This document shows, in pieces, positions 6,479 through 13,586 of a DNA stretch of 13,795 nucleotides (positions are counted from its first letter, which is position 1; each line of letters opens with the position of its first letter). Made by a program: the position numbers and the translations under genes. This DNA is from an uncultured Coriobacteriales bacterium (lineage in GTDB: Bacteria; Actinomycetota; Coriobacteriia; Coriobacteriales; UMGS124): assembly GCA_902464015.1 (NCBI GenBank), contig CABQHM010000073.1, positions 1 through 13,795 on the forward strand, read 5' to 3'. The notes beneath the pieces were generated by a model that searched no databases, was not told the DNA's origin, and saw only the letters and a program-made list of their open reading frames with translations.

Positions 6479-6919
6479 ATGTCCACCTATAAGTCCAAGC
6501 AGATGATCGTGATGCGCCGCGACCTCAAGATGCGCAAGGGCAAGATTGCCGCCCAGGCGGGCCATGCCTGTGTTGAGGCGACCCTCATGGCGCTCGCGCG
6601 CGAGCACAGGCTCGACCAGGTGCGCGTTACCGAGGACGGCGGCTGGGTCTACCTGGCCGATGACCCGGAGCGTCCCGAGGCCACCCCGCTTACCGACTGG
6701 TTCGACGCCGGCGTGGCCAAGATCTGCGTGTACGTGGACTCCGAGGAGGAGCTGCTCGACCTTGCCGCCAAGGCGCGCGAGCAGGGCTTTGCCTGTGCGC
6801 TCATCCGCGACGCCGGCCACACCGAGTTCCACGGCGAGCCCACCTACACCTGCCTGGCCCTGGAGCCCCTCTCGGCCGAGCAGGTCGACCCCCTCACCTC
6901 GGGCCTGCCGCTGTATTAA
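6479..6919 (+). CDS. peptidyl-tRNA hydrolase, Pth2 (archaeal/eukaryotic) type
   Basis: A 146-residue enzyme that would release tRNA from stalled peptidyl-tRNA in the cytoplasm. The N-terminal KQMIVMRRDLKMRKGKIAAQ with GHA after it (residues 7-30) is the Pth2 catalytic region: the Asp of RDL, Lys of GKIAAQ, Gln and His. The C-terminal IRDAGHTEF (109-117) and CLALEPLSAEQVDPLTSGLP close the fold as expected. The start ATG has AGGAG 8 bases upstream; a longer open frame upstream lacks this and lacks homology. It is unrelated in fold to the usual bacterial Pth. A possible -10 (TATCAT) lies at 6431-6436. Confidence 0.88.
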   Translation: MSTYKSKQMIVMRRDLKMRKGKIAAQAGHACVEATLMALAREHRLDQVRVTEDGGWVYLADDPERPEATPLTDWFDAGVAKICVYVDSEEELLDLAAKAREQGFACALIRDAGHTEFHGEPTYTCLALEPLSAEQVDPLTSGLPLY

Positions 6920-7014
6920 GTCTGCGCATCGCGCGTGGGGCGCGGGGTCTACAATGTTGCAGCTGTGTTTCCCGACGAGTCCGGCCGCATGTGCCGGAAG
7001 GAATTGAGGTTGAG

Positions 7015-7731
7015 GTGAGAGAGGCGTTCAAACGGGCGCTCAAGCCGGCGCTGCCCATCATCGCGGGCTACATCGTGTTGGGGCTTCCCTGCGGCATCCT
7101 GTCTGCGACGGCAGGCATGAGCTGGTGGATGGTGGCGATCCTGAGCATCGTGTTCTACTCGGGCGCGGGCCAGTACATGATTCCCAACATGTGGCTTGCC
7201 GCCAACCCCATTACAGCCATCATCGCCTCGGTGGGCCTCGTCAACACCCGCCAGATGCTCTACGGCACGTCGCTGTCGCAGTTCTGCGGCAACGTGGGCA
7301 AGGGTCTCGCGACGTTCTTTGGCGCCACGGTGACTGACGAGAGCTTCGGGGTGAACTACGCGAAGTTTTTGGAGGGCGACTGGAGCGTGAAAGACGCCCT
7401 CGCGGTCAACCTGTACAGCCAGGCTACCTGGATGCTTTCGTGTACCGTGGGCTGCATCCTGGGTTCCGCCGTGGCCGTTCCCTCCGCGCTGGCCTCGTTT
7501 GCCATGACGTCGCTCTTCCTGTGCCTGCTGTGCATGCAGCCCACCACGGCCGAGAACGGCGTCGTCGTCGCGGCTGCGGTCCTTGGTGTGGTCGTGTGCA
7601 AGCTTGTGGGGCTCTCCGGCGCCGCCATCTTCCTGGGCGCGGTCATCGGCATCGTCTGCGGCATGCTGTTCGGCTCGCGCGTGAGCCGCGCGGCCAAGCA
7701 AGCCTCCTGCGAGAAGGGGGGCGATCGCTAA
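7015..7731 (+). CDS. azlC: AzlC, branched-chain amino acid exporter large subunit
   Basis: About 238 residues with several hydrophobic membrane spans. Family features are GYIVLGLPCGILSATAGMSW, VFYSGAGQYM, the NTRQMLYGTSLS segment and DESFGVNY. AzlC with AzlD forms an inner-membrane pair that exports branched-chain amino acids and their analogues. I favour GTG 7015, which has GGAAGGA and GAGG upstream; GTG 6991 is also in frame but has no ribosome site. The stop overlaps the azlD start (TAATG). A possible -10, TACAAT, lies at 6950-6955. Confidence 0.88.
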   Translation: MREAFKRALKPALPIIAGYIVLGLPCGILSATAGMSWWMVAILSIVFYSGAGQYMIPNMWLAANPITAIIASVGLVNTRQMLYGTSLSQFCGNVGKGLATFFGATVTDESFGVNYAKFLEGDWSVKDALAVNLYSQATWMLSCTVGCILGSAVAVPSALASFAMTSLFLCLLCMQPTTAENGVVVAAAVLGVVVCKLVGLSGAAIFLGAVIGIVCGMLFGSRVSRAAKQASCEKGGDR

Positions 7732-8075
7732 TGCCGATCAAAGACTTCCTCATCATCCTGGTGGGCGTGAGCGTGCTCATGTTCGTGTGCCGCGTGGCCC
7801 CTGTCGTGCTGCTCAAGGGCCGCGACCTGCCTGATGGTGTCAAGCGCGCCTTGGGGTACATCCCTGCTGCCGCTTTTGCCGCCCTTGTGGCAAACGACCT
7901 CTTCGACCCGGCGGACTTTGCCGCGGGCGTCGATCCCATGACGTGGGCCGGTCCTCTCATCGCGGCTGTCGTCGTTGCCGTGGTTGGTTTCAAGACCAAG
8001 TCGATGGCGTGGTGCATCGTGTCTGGCGTGGCGTCGCTTGCCATCGTGATGTACGTGCCGGACTTGATTATGTAG
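7731..8075 (+). CDS. azlD: AzlD, small subunit of the branched-chain amino acid exporter
   Basis: A 114-residue membrane protein with three to four hydrophobic spans, the standard size. FLIILVGVSVLMFVCRVAPV, then LGYIPAAAFAALVANDLF and a final hydrophobic hairpin match AzlD. Its ATG shares a base with the azlC stop (TAATG), so translation is coupled and the two are made in step. No clear terminator is seen between it and tRNA-Asp. Confidence 0.9.
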   Translation: MPIKDFLIILVGVSVLMFVCRVAPVVLLKGRDLPDGVKRALGYIPAAAFAALVANDLFDPADFAAGVDPMTWAGPLIAAVVVAVVGFKTKSMAWCIVSGVASLAIVMYVPDLIM

Positions 8076-8183
8076 GACTTGTGAGCAAAGAACTTCCCTC
8101 TTGCAAGGGTATAGGGGATATGGCAATATATCTCCTCGCAGCAGCGCAACGGAGCAAAGCGACGACGCGCCAAGCCGCCAAGT

Positions 8184-9724
<1,541 letters not shown>

Positions 9725-9752
9725 CCGCTTTCCTATTCTGGTGGGAAGCTTT

Positions 9753-9787
9753 GCCCCGCACGTGTCGTGATGGATGACGTGCGGGGC
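9753..9787. repeat. inverted repeat upstream of the recombinase gene
   Basis: GCCCCGCACGT (9753-9763) and ACGTGCGGGGC (9777-9787) pair perfectly across a 13-base loop. In the leftward direction there is no T tract, so termination of dinD is possible but not obvious. Confidence 0.7.
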
Positions 9788-9794
9788 GCTTTGT

Positions 9795-9819
9795 ATTCTT
9801 TCGGAAATTCCGAAAGAAT
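9795..9819. repeat. 25-base perfect palindrome at the dinD stop
   Basis: ATTCTTTCGGAA, one central A, then TTCCGAAAGAAT: a perfect 12-base-arm palindrome whose last base is the first base of the dinD stop codon. Only 7 bases separate it from the GC-rich inverted repeat before the recombinase. It looks like an operator for a dimeric regulator rather than a terminator. Confidence 0.75.
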
Positions 9820-10676
9820 CAATCGCACTCCACAGCGGTGAAAAAGCCTGTATCGCCGGCTTTCAAATGTCGTTCGTCAGCCTTAACGCGACGTTCAACT
9901 TTCTTTGTATCTTCCTCTGCGGGCAGTTCTTCAGGACGAATGCCACGGTCGACAAGCGTTTTGCGGATGCTGCCATTGTTGCCCATATGCTCATCGCAGA
10001 TTGGCTTTACGCCCCGCAAGTCCTTTTCAACGACGTTGTGCGCGGTCATCGAATTGGCAAGGTTTTTTGCGGCGATGGCCACATCTGGCAGAAAGTCGGC
10101 AAGTGCCGCCTTCTCGGGCACGCCAAGCTTCTTCTTCATTGCGCTCGTGCTGATGCCGCCGAAGAGCACCGAGTCACCACGTGACTTGATGCGTGCAAAA
10201 CCCGTGCTGTCAACGTCTCTTTCGAAAGCTACTGCGGCAAGGGCCTTCTCGGATTCTGCCAAGGTTTTGCGTGCGGAAAGGCGTTGCAACTCTCCCATGC
10301 GCTGCTCGATGAGCTCTTGCTTGTGGGCTGCAATGGCGAAGTAGGACTGGGCGAAAGCAACCTCCTCTTTGCGTGGGTCGCCGTTCATGGCGATGAGGTA
10401 GCAGGCATATCGTGTGAGCTTGTAATCGCGCACCGGGCGTTGGGTACCAGCGCCGAGGACAACCATTTTCGTGACCTCACGAAAATGGTTGTCAACTGGT
10501 GTTTTGCCAGTCTCGCATGAAATCATTGCGCGTTTAATTGCCTCATGGAAGTTCTCCCAGCGCGCATACCCAAGGTGCCCCATGATTTCTCGGGCATACC
10601 AGAACTCTACTCCGTCCTCTGTATGGGCAAGTTCATCGAGTGTTAGTCTGCGTTTTTCAATCTCAGTGCTCTGCAT
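9819..10676 (-). CDS. dinD: DinD-family DNA-damage-inducible protein D
   Basis: A 285-residue protein close to the length of E. coli DinD. Family segments are FWYAREIMGHLGYARWENFH (about residues 23-42), NHFREVTKMVVLG, YKLTRYACYLIAMNGDPRKE and AFAQSYFAI. DinD is SOS-induced in E. coli and is reported to act against RecA filaments; phage relatives can act as antirepressors. No LexA-type box is visible upstream. The ATG at 10676 has GGAG close by; the open frame to 10790 lacks homology and overlaps the XRE gene. A 36-base perfect palindrome lies inside the coding region. It is 53 bases downstream of the XRE repressor, same strand, so probably co-transcribed. Confidence 0.85.
   Translation of the reverse strand: MQSTEIEKRRLTLDELAHTEDGVEFWYAREIMGHLGYARWENFHEAIKRAMISCETGKTPVDNHFREVTKMVVLGAGTQRPVRDYKLTRYACYLIAMNGDPRKEEVAFAQSYFAIAAHKQELIEQRMGELQRLSARKTLAESEKALAAVAFERDVDSTGFARIKSRGDSVLFGGISTSAMKKKLGVPEKAALADFLPDVAIAAKNLANSMTAHNVVEKDLRGVKPICDEHMGNNGSIRKTLVDRGIRPEELPAEEDTKKVERRVKADERHLKAGDTGFFTAVECD
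10458..10493. repeat. 36-base perfect palindrome inside dinD
   Basis: GACAACCATTTTCGTGA (10458-10474), centre CC, then TCACGAAAATGGTTGTC (10477-10493): 17 paired bases with no mismatch. It encodes the conserved DNHFREVTKMVV motif of DinD, and its mirror gives almost the same peptide on the other strand. Confidence 0.9.
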
Positions 10677-10729
10677 AGTGCTCCGTTTCGTATCTAGTAG
10701 ACTAATCCGCCTACTTCTTATATTGGCCG

Positions 10730-11071
10730 CTAATCTTGTTTGGACTCGCCGGCGGCGAGCCGGGCAGTCTGCGCAATGTTTTTCCGCCAAGCGGTGGAGC
10801 TTTGGCGGTAGTTATCTACGATCTCGCGCTCCTCGTTCGTCATCGGTTCAGCAGGTGAAGACTTGGCTGTATCACAGGATTCCCACCCGAGGATATCGTT
10901 TGGCGTGCAGCCTAAAACAGTCGCGCACATGCAGACCTGCTCGATGTTCATCATCGCCGCGCCTGATTCCCATGACCGATAGGTGTACTTGTTCACACCG
11001 AGTTTTTCGGCGAATTCGTCACGATTCGAGTAGCCAGCAGCTTTGCGTAATTTCATAAGCTGGATGTTCAC
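10730..11071 (-). CDS. XRE-family repressor (CI-like)
   Basis: 113 residues from GTG at 11071, set by a perfect AGGAGG six bases upstream; the longer TTG start at 11086 would place the ribosome site inside the gene. The helix-turn-helix covers about residues 3-60: LMKLRKAAGYSNRDEFAEKL, VNKYTYRSWESG, then MNIEQVCMCATVLGCTPNDI. A charged C-terminal tail of about 45 residues has no recognisable peptidase site. It is divergent from a second XRE gene, with two facing promoters between them, so it is the likely lysogeny repressor that also controls dinD. Confidence 0.85.
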   Translation of the reverse strand: MNIQLMKLRKAAGYSNRDEFAEKLGVNKYTYRSWESGAAMMNIEQVCMCATVLGCTPNDILGWESCDTAKSSPAEPMTNEEREIVDNYRQSSTAWRKNIAQTARLAAGESKQD

Positions 11072-11103
11072 GGTGTACCTCCTCAATGTCTACAGCATAC
11101 AAA

Positions 11104-11132
11104 ATAGTACAACGAAATTAAGTATTTCACAA
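11104..11132 (-). promoter_or_regulatory. leftward promoter of the XRE repressor
   Basis: The leftward strand has TTGTGA (11127-11132), a 17-base gap and TACTAT (11104-11109). The -35 lies inside the CACAAT..ATTGTG operator. Confidence 0.6.
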
Positions 11133-11142
11133 TCAGATTGTG
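11128..11142. promoter_or_regulatory. operator CACAAT-CAG-ATTGTG
   Basis: A perfect six-base-arm palindrome with a 3-base centre that overlaps the leftward -35. The half-site ATTGTGCAT recurs at 11176-11184 over the rightward -10, consistent with a repressor that acts on both promoters. Confidence 0.55.
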
Positions 11143-11151
11143 CATTGATGC

Positions 11152-11180
11152 TTGACATTGCTAATTAGCTTATATATTGT
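11152..11180 (+). promoter_or_regulatory. rightward early promoter
   Basis: A consensus TTGACA (11152-11157) is followed after 17 bases by TATTGT (11175-11180), inside an AT-rich stretch. The palindrome GCTAATTAGC (11160-11169) sits in the spacer and a related TTGCTA..TAGCAA repeat (11190-11208) covers the start region; both are likely operators. Confidence 0.65.
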
Positions 11181-11212
11181 GCATAGTAGTTGCTAATTAA
11201 AATAGCAATTCT

Positions 11213-11253
11213 GTCCTATATATTTCATATTAGTGCTATGAAATATATAGGAC
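11213..11253 (+). repeat. perfect 16-base hairpin in the early leader
   Basis: GTCCTATATATTTCAT (11213-11228), a 9-base loop, ATGAAATATATAGGAC (11238-11253). It begins about 25 bases after the predicted rightward start and directly abuts a second hairpin. Confidence 0.85.
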
Positions 11254-11278
11254 GTTCTCCTTGACAAGCAAGGAGAAC
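11254..11278 (+). repeat. perfect 10-base hairpin abutting the first
   Basis: GTTCTCCTTG (11254-11263), loop ACAAG, CAAGGAGAAC (11269-11278). There is no T tract after it. The right arm contains AAGGAG, which resembles a ribosome site that would be hidden in the stem, but the gene's own AAAGGTGG lies further on. Confidence 0.85.
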
Positions 11279-11311
11279 GAGCCCTCTTCAAAGTGAAAGG
11301 TGGTGAAGCGT

Positions 11312-11536
11312 ATGCAGTTCAACAAAGAACTATTCGCAGCAAACTTGCGAGCTGCCAGGGCGAGGCTCCATATCAGCCAGCGCGAGCTTGCAAGAATGGC
11401 AGGAGTTTCCACGTATTCAATCGCGCAGTACGAAACGGGGGAGGGCAGTGAGCCACTCGCTGGGAGTGTTTTTGCGATTTGCGTGGCTCTCGGAGTAAGC
11501 CCCAACGAGTTGATTGGCTGGAAAGAAGTCGCCTAA
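11312..11536 (+). CDS. Cro-like XRE-family regulator
   Basis: A 74-residue protein, essentially one helix-turn-helix domain. NLRAARARLHISQRELARMA and VSTYSIAQYETG are the helix-turn-helix, followed by SVFAICVALGVSPNELIGW. Its last helix resembles that of the divergent repressor (GVSPNELIGW versus GCTPNDILGW), suggesting the two share an origin. The ATG at 11312 has AAAGGTGG 8 bases upstream; GTG codons at 11300 and 11303 are less likely. The stop overlaps the next start (TAATG). Two of its five Arg codons are AGG. Confidence 0.85.
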   Translation: MQFNKELFAANLRAARARLHISQRELARMAGVSTYSIAQYETGEGSEPLAGSVFAICVALGVSPNELIGWKEVA

Positions 11537-11601
11537 TGGAGCAATTTCCGTTCCTTCTCTTGCTTGTTCTCATCCTGATATTTGACCTGCTCAGGGACTA
11601 A
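11536..11601 (+). CDS. 21-residue hydrophobic micropeptide
   Basis: The frame MEQFPFLLLLVLILIFDLLR plus Asp starts at an ATG that shares its A with the stop of the Cro-like gene (TAATG), a layout that couples translation. The middle is one strongly hydrophobic helix with acidic residues at the ends, so a membrane location is likely. No homologue is recognised. It could be a small membrane regulator or a toxin-like or exclusion peptide. It might also be chance, given its length, but the exact overlap and single transmembrane helix favour a gene. Confidence 0.5.
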   Translation: MEQFPFLLLLVLILIFDLLRD

Positions 11602-11739
11602 TCAAGCGTTCGCGATGGCACACAGGGCAGTGCCAACACCGATTTAACCACGCACATCATCACAACCCGCGCATGTTAGGGCAACCAGGGAAATTCCGTC
11701 GCGCAAGGCCGCAGACGGGGAGCGTCACCTGAAGAATAC

Positions 11740-11815
11740 CCCGGCTTAGCTCAGTGGACAGAGCACCCGCCTCCTAAGCGGGCCGTCGCAGGTTCGAGTC
11801 CTGCAGCCGGGGCCA
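11740..11815 (+). tRNA. tRNA-Arg (CCT)
   Basis: A full cloverleaf: acceptor CCCGGCT with AGCCGGG, D arm GCTC..GAGC, anticodon stem CCCGC/GCGGG with loop CTCCTAA (anticodon CCT), T arm GCAGGTTCGAGTCCTGC, discriminator G and encoded CCA. It decodes AGG. It lies among early genes of the element, on the same strand, and no separate promoter is obvious, so it may be cut from the early transcript. The 138 bases before it (11602-11739) hold no gene that I can see. Confidence 0.95.
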
Positions 11816-11830
11816 TGGTTCCCCTTTTCA

Positions 11831-11984
11831 CCTGCGTCCTCGGCGGGGCGGGCGGGCACTTCGGGAGCGGTAGGGCATGCCGCAGAACGTCGAAACGCCG
11901 CCGATTCCTCCCCAGGGTCTCGCTCATGCGCTGCTCTCGCAAAGGGCGGTGTGACGGTCGCGCCCTCCCCGCCGAGGACGCAGG
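11831..11984. repeat. 154-base segment bounded by an 18-base perfect inverted repeat
   Basis: CCTGCGTCCTCGGCGGGG (11831-11848) and CCCCGCCGAGGACGCAGG (11967-11984) are exact complements, and after one mismatch five more bases pair (11850-11854 with 11961-11965). The 106-base interior can pair further (GAGC..GCATG near 11870-11880 with CATGC..GCTC near 11932-11938). There is no open frame on the + strand that fits, so a structured RNA is possible. It starts 15 bases after tRNA-Arg and ends 31 bases before the next small gene. Confidence 0.7.
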
Positions 11985-12015
11985 GACAGGCTTAAAAAAC
12001 GATTGGAGGTAGCAA

Positions 12016-12108
12016 ATGGACGAGATTTCCGCGTGGCTTTTCATCGTCTCTACCATCGCAGTCGCCGTTTTTATCGGCAACTTTCTCAGTAGCGACTTTT
12101 TCAAGTAA
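12016..12108 (+). CDS. 30-residue single-span membrane peptide
   Basis: The frame begins MDEISAWLFIVSTIAVAVFI and ends GNFLSSDFFK. An excellent ribosome site (TTGGAGG, about 5-6 bases) precedes the ATG, and the next gene's AAGGAGG overlaps its stop codon. It has one hydrophobic helix (residues 7-24), an acidic N-terminus and a polar C-terminus. No family is recognised. Small single-span proteins in phage early regions may act in superinfection exclusion or membrane modulation; here that is speculation. Confidence 0.7.
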   Translation: MDEISAWLFIVSTIAVAVFIGNFLSSDFFK

Positions 12109-12124
12109 GGAGGTGTCATCGGCC

Positions 12125-12511
12125 ATGTATGAAACCAAGGCAGAAACCGACGGTTATCGTGGTGGTTTCCGTCGGGAACAGAGCACAGGAGCACAGCCCG
12201 CGCAGGCGTGTGTTTTTCCGCAGGGCCGACAGGGCCGTGAGGATCTGGAAGAAGGCGCCTGTACGTGGCTGCAACCGCGTACAGGCAGTGTCGAACCCTT
12301 GGCCGGAGACGACACGGACATCCTAGCAGATTGGCCGGCGCCGGTGCGCGCGGCGGCCTATGTCTTCACCTTGCTGTGCTTCATGGGCATCGTCCCCATG
12401 GCCCTGGCCGACGCCGTGGGCTGGGTCATCGACGCGCTGAACTGCGCGTGGGTGCTCCCGGTGGGCGTCGTGGCCGTGTGCGTGTACGGCTACAGGAGGT
12501 GCGGGCTGTGA
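12125..12511 (+). CDS. small membrane protein, start uncertain (ATG 12125 or TTG 12299)
   Basis: The frame has two hydrophobic spans at its C-terminus: AAYVFTLLCFMGIVPMALA and AWVLPVGVVAVCVYGYRR. Codon use is good only from about 12299 on, so the real start may be TTG at 12299, giving about 70 residues that begin (M)AGDDTDILADWPAPVRAAA. From ATG 12125, 11 bases after AAGGAGG, it would be 128 residues with an unstructured N-terminus. The stop overlaps the next start by GTGA. The hydrophobic hairpin is reminiscent of small phage membrane proteins, but no family is recognised. Confidence 0.5.
   Translation: MYETKAETDGYRGGFRREQSTGAQPAQACVFPQGRQGREDLEEGACTWLQPRTGSVEPLAGDDTDILADWPAPVRAAAYVFTLLCFMGIVPMALADAVGWVIDALNCAWVLPVGVVAVCVYGYRRCGL
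12129..12326 (+). CDS. 65-residue basic protein, early region
   Basis: Begins MKPRQKPTVIVVVSVGNRAQ and contains RRRVFFRRADRAVRIWKK, giving a strongly basic product. In 12129-12326 this frame has about 73% G/C at third positions and five AGG among twelve Arg codons, like the certain early genes, whereas the competing frame from ATG 12125 has only about half. The ribosome site AAGGAGG at 12107-12113 is 15 bases away, long but usable. No family is recognised; a DNA- or RNA-binding role is possible from charge alone. It is either this frame or the N-terminal part of the next entry that is translated, or both. Confidence 0.5.
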   Translation: MKPRQKPTVIVVVSVGNRAQEHSPRRRVFFRRADRAVRIWKKAPVRGCNRVQAVSNPWPETTRTS

Positions 12512-12927
12512 GTATCGACGTGGAGGACTACACCCAGTCCGTCGATGACGTGGTGAGGGCCGAGAGGCTCGCCACGTACCCGCTGCCTCTCAAGGTCGAG
12601 GACAGGCGGAGGCTCTTCGACGAGTGGTGCGGCCTCAATCCAGACGTGCTCGACGAGATGGAGCTGGCGGCGCTCAACATCGACGCCCGTGGCCTGCGCG
12701 TGTCGGCGAAGTACCTCACCGAGCGCCAACGCTACGAGGGCCGCGTGAACATCGTCGGCGTGCCCTTCTTCGACGGCGACGGCGTGAGGCACCTGTACGC
12801 GATCAACAACACGGACACTCCGCTCATCGCAAGGTGGCTGCTCGCCCGGCACCCAGACCTGAACATCGAGACGCGCAAGAGCGTCTACGGCAACAAGGAG
12901 GACGCACATGAAGCGCAAGGAGATTAG
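12508..12927 (+). CDS. early-region protein of unknown function, 139 residues
   Basis: Starts at GTG with AGGAGG 8 bases upstream and overlaps the previous stop (GTGA). An acidic soluble protein. Visible parts are a helical N-terminus (SIDVEDYTQSVDDVVRAERL), EDRRRLFDEWCGLNPDVLDE, KYLTERQRYEGRVNIVGVPF and a charged end. No motif is recognised. Six of fourteen Arg codons are AGG. It overlaps the next gene by 20 bases. Confidence 0.75.
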   Translation: MSIDVEDYTQSVDDVVRAERLATYPLPLKVEDRRRLFDEWCGLNPDVLDEMELAALNIDARGLRVSAKYLTERQRYEGRVNIVGVPFFDGDGVRHLYAINNTDTPLIARWLLARHPDLNIETRKSVYGNKEDAHEAQGD

Positions 12928-13162
12928 CGAGTACCTCGACGAGCTCTTGGACGTGGCCGGGGACATCGACATGAGCATCAAAATCGTCGGCGACGATACA
13001 GCCAAGAGGAACGCCCCGACCGGCACGCTGGCCCTGGCCCTTGTGGCATCGACCTTGATGTTCTGCATTGACCTCCTTGAGCCTGACGCGGTGTGCCCCG
13101 ACCACGCCGACGCGCTCACGGCAATCGTGTCGGACGCCCTCCATGGCTACTACGGGGTGTGA
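12908..13162 (+). CDS. early-region protein of unknown function, 84 residues
   Basis: The ATG has AAGGAGG 8 bases upstream, placed inside the end of the preceding gene, so the two are coupled. Begins MKRKEISEYLDELLDVAGDI; the middle LALALVASTLMFCIDLL is helical and fairly hydrophobic; it ends ALTAIVSDALHGYYGV. An acidic, probably all-helical protein. No family is recognised. Confidence 0.7.
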   Translation: MKRKEISEYLDELLDVAGDIDMSIKIVGDDTAKRNAPTGTLALALVASTLMFCIDLLEPDAVCPDHADALTAIVSDALHGYYGV

Positions 13163-13187
13163 CGCCGAGGCGCGGGCCCGCGAGCCC

Positions 13188-13586
13188 ATGGCCTACTTCG
13201 CGCACGACTCCAACGCCGCCCAGGACTTCAAGTGCCAGAAGCTCCTCGCGAGGTGGGGAAACGAGGGCTACGGCGCGTGGTGGAGGCTCTGCGAGATGCT
13301 CGCCTCCGCAACGGGGCACGCGCTGCTCCTTGAGACGGACGAGGACTGGACCATCGTCGCGACGCAGACCGGCATGCTCGGCACGCCCGACGACGGCTTC
13401 ACGGGCGCGGGCAAGTGCAAAGCTTTCATGCGCGACCTCGTCGAGATCGGGCTCATCGTGCAGGGCGAGGACGGCCGCTTCTCGAGCGCAAGGATGCAGC
13501 GAAACGCGCATGTCTTGGGCGCCCAGAAGGCGGCCGGCTCGAAGGGCGGGCGGCCCCGCAAAAACGCCCGCCCCGACGAGGAATGA
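13188..13586 (+). CDS. DUF4373 (Lin1244/Lin1753-type) replication protein, N-terminal module
   Basis: MAYFAHDSNAAQDFKCQKLL, RWGNEGYGAWWRLCEMLA, then DLVEIGLIVQGEDGRF match the DUF4373 domain found at the N-terminus of phage replication-initiation proteins. A basic GSKGGRPRKNARP tail follows and the frame stops. At 132 residues it is only half the length of typical members, so the C-terminal part is missing, shifted or encoded separately. The start is uncertain: ATG 13188 begins at the conserved MAYF; ATG 13143 is in frame and would overlap the preceding gene by 20 bases. Neither has a strong ribosome site, so coupling to the gene before is likely. Three of nine Arg codons are AGG. Confidence 0.8.
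   Translation: MAYFAHDSNAAQDFKCQKLLARWGNEGYGAWWRLCEMLASATGHALLLETDEDWTIVATQTGMLGTPDDGFTGAGKCKAFMRDLVEIGLIVQGEDGRFSSARMQRNAHVLGAQKAAGSKGGRPRKNARPDEE

Noticed and set aside
10677..10729. LexA (SOS) box upstream of dinD
   Set aside because: No GAAC-n4-GTTC or CTGT-n8-ACAG type site could be found in this gap, so SOS control is not claimed.
9819..10790. Longer dinD start at 10790
   Set aside because: It would overlap the XRE gene by 61 bases and add 38 residues without family similarity; ATG 10676 has GGAG close by.
11740..11815. tRNA-Arg as the right attachment site of the element that starts at tRNA-Asp
   Set aside because: The 3' halves of the two tRNAs differ and no shared core was seen; early genes of the same codon style continue on its right.
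11751..12194. Leftward 147-residue open frame ending in AAGLEPATARLGG
   Set aside because: Its C-terminus is the antisense of tRNA-Arg, a well-known source of false proteins, and it crosses the folded segment and the 30-residue gene.
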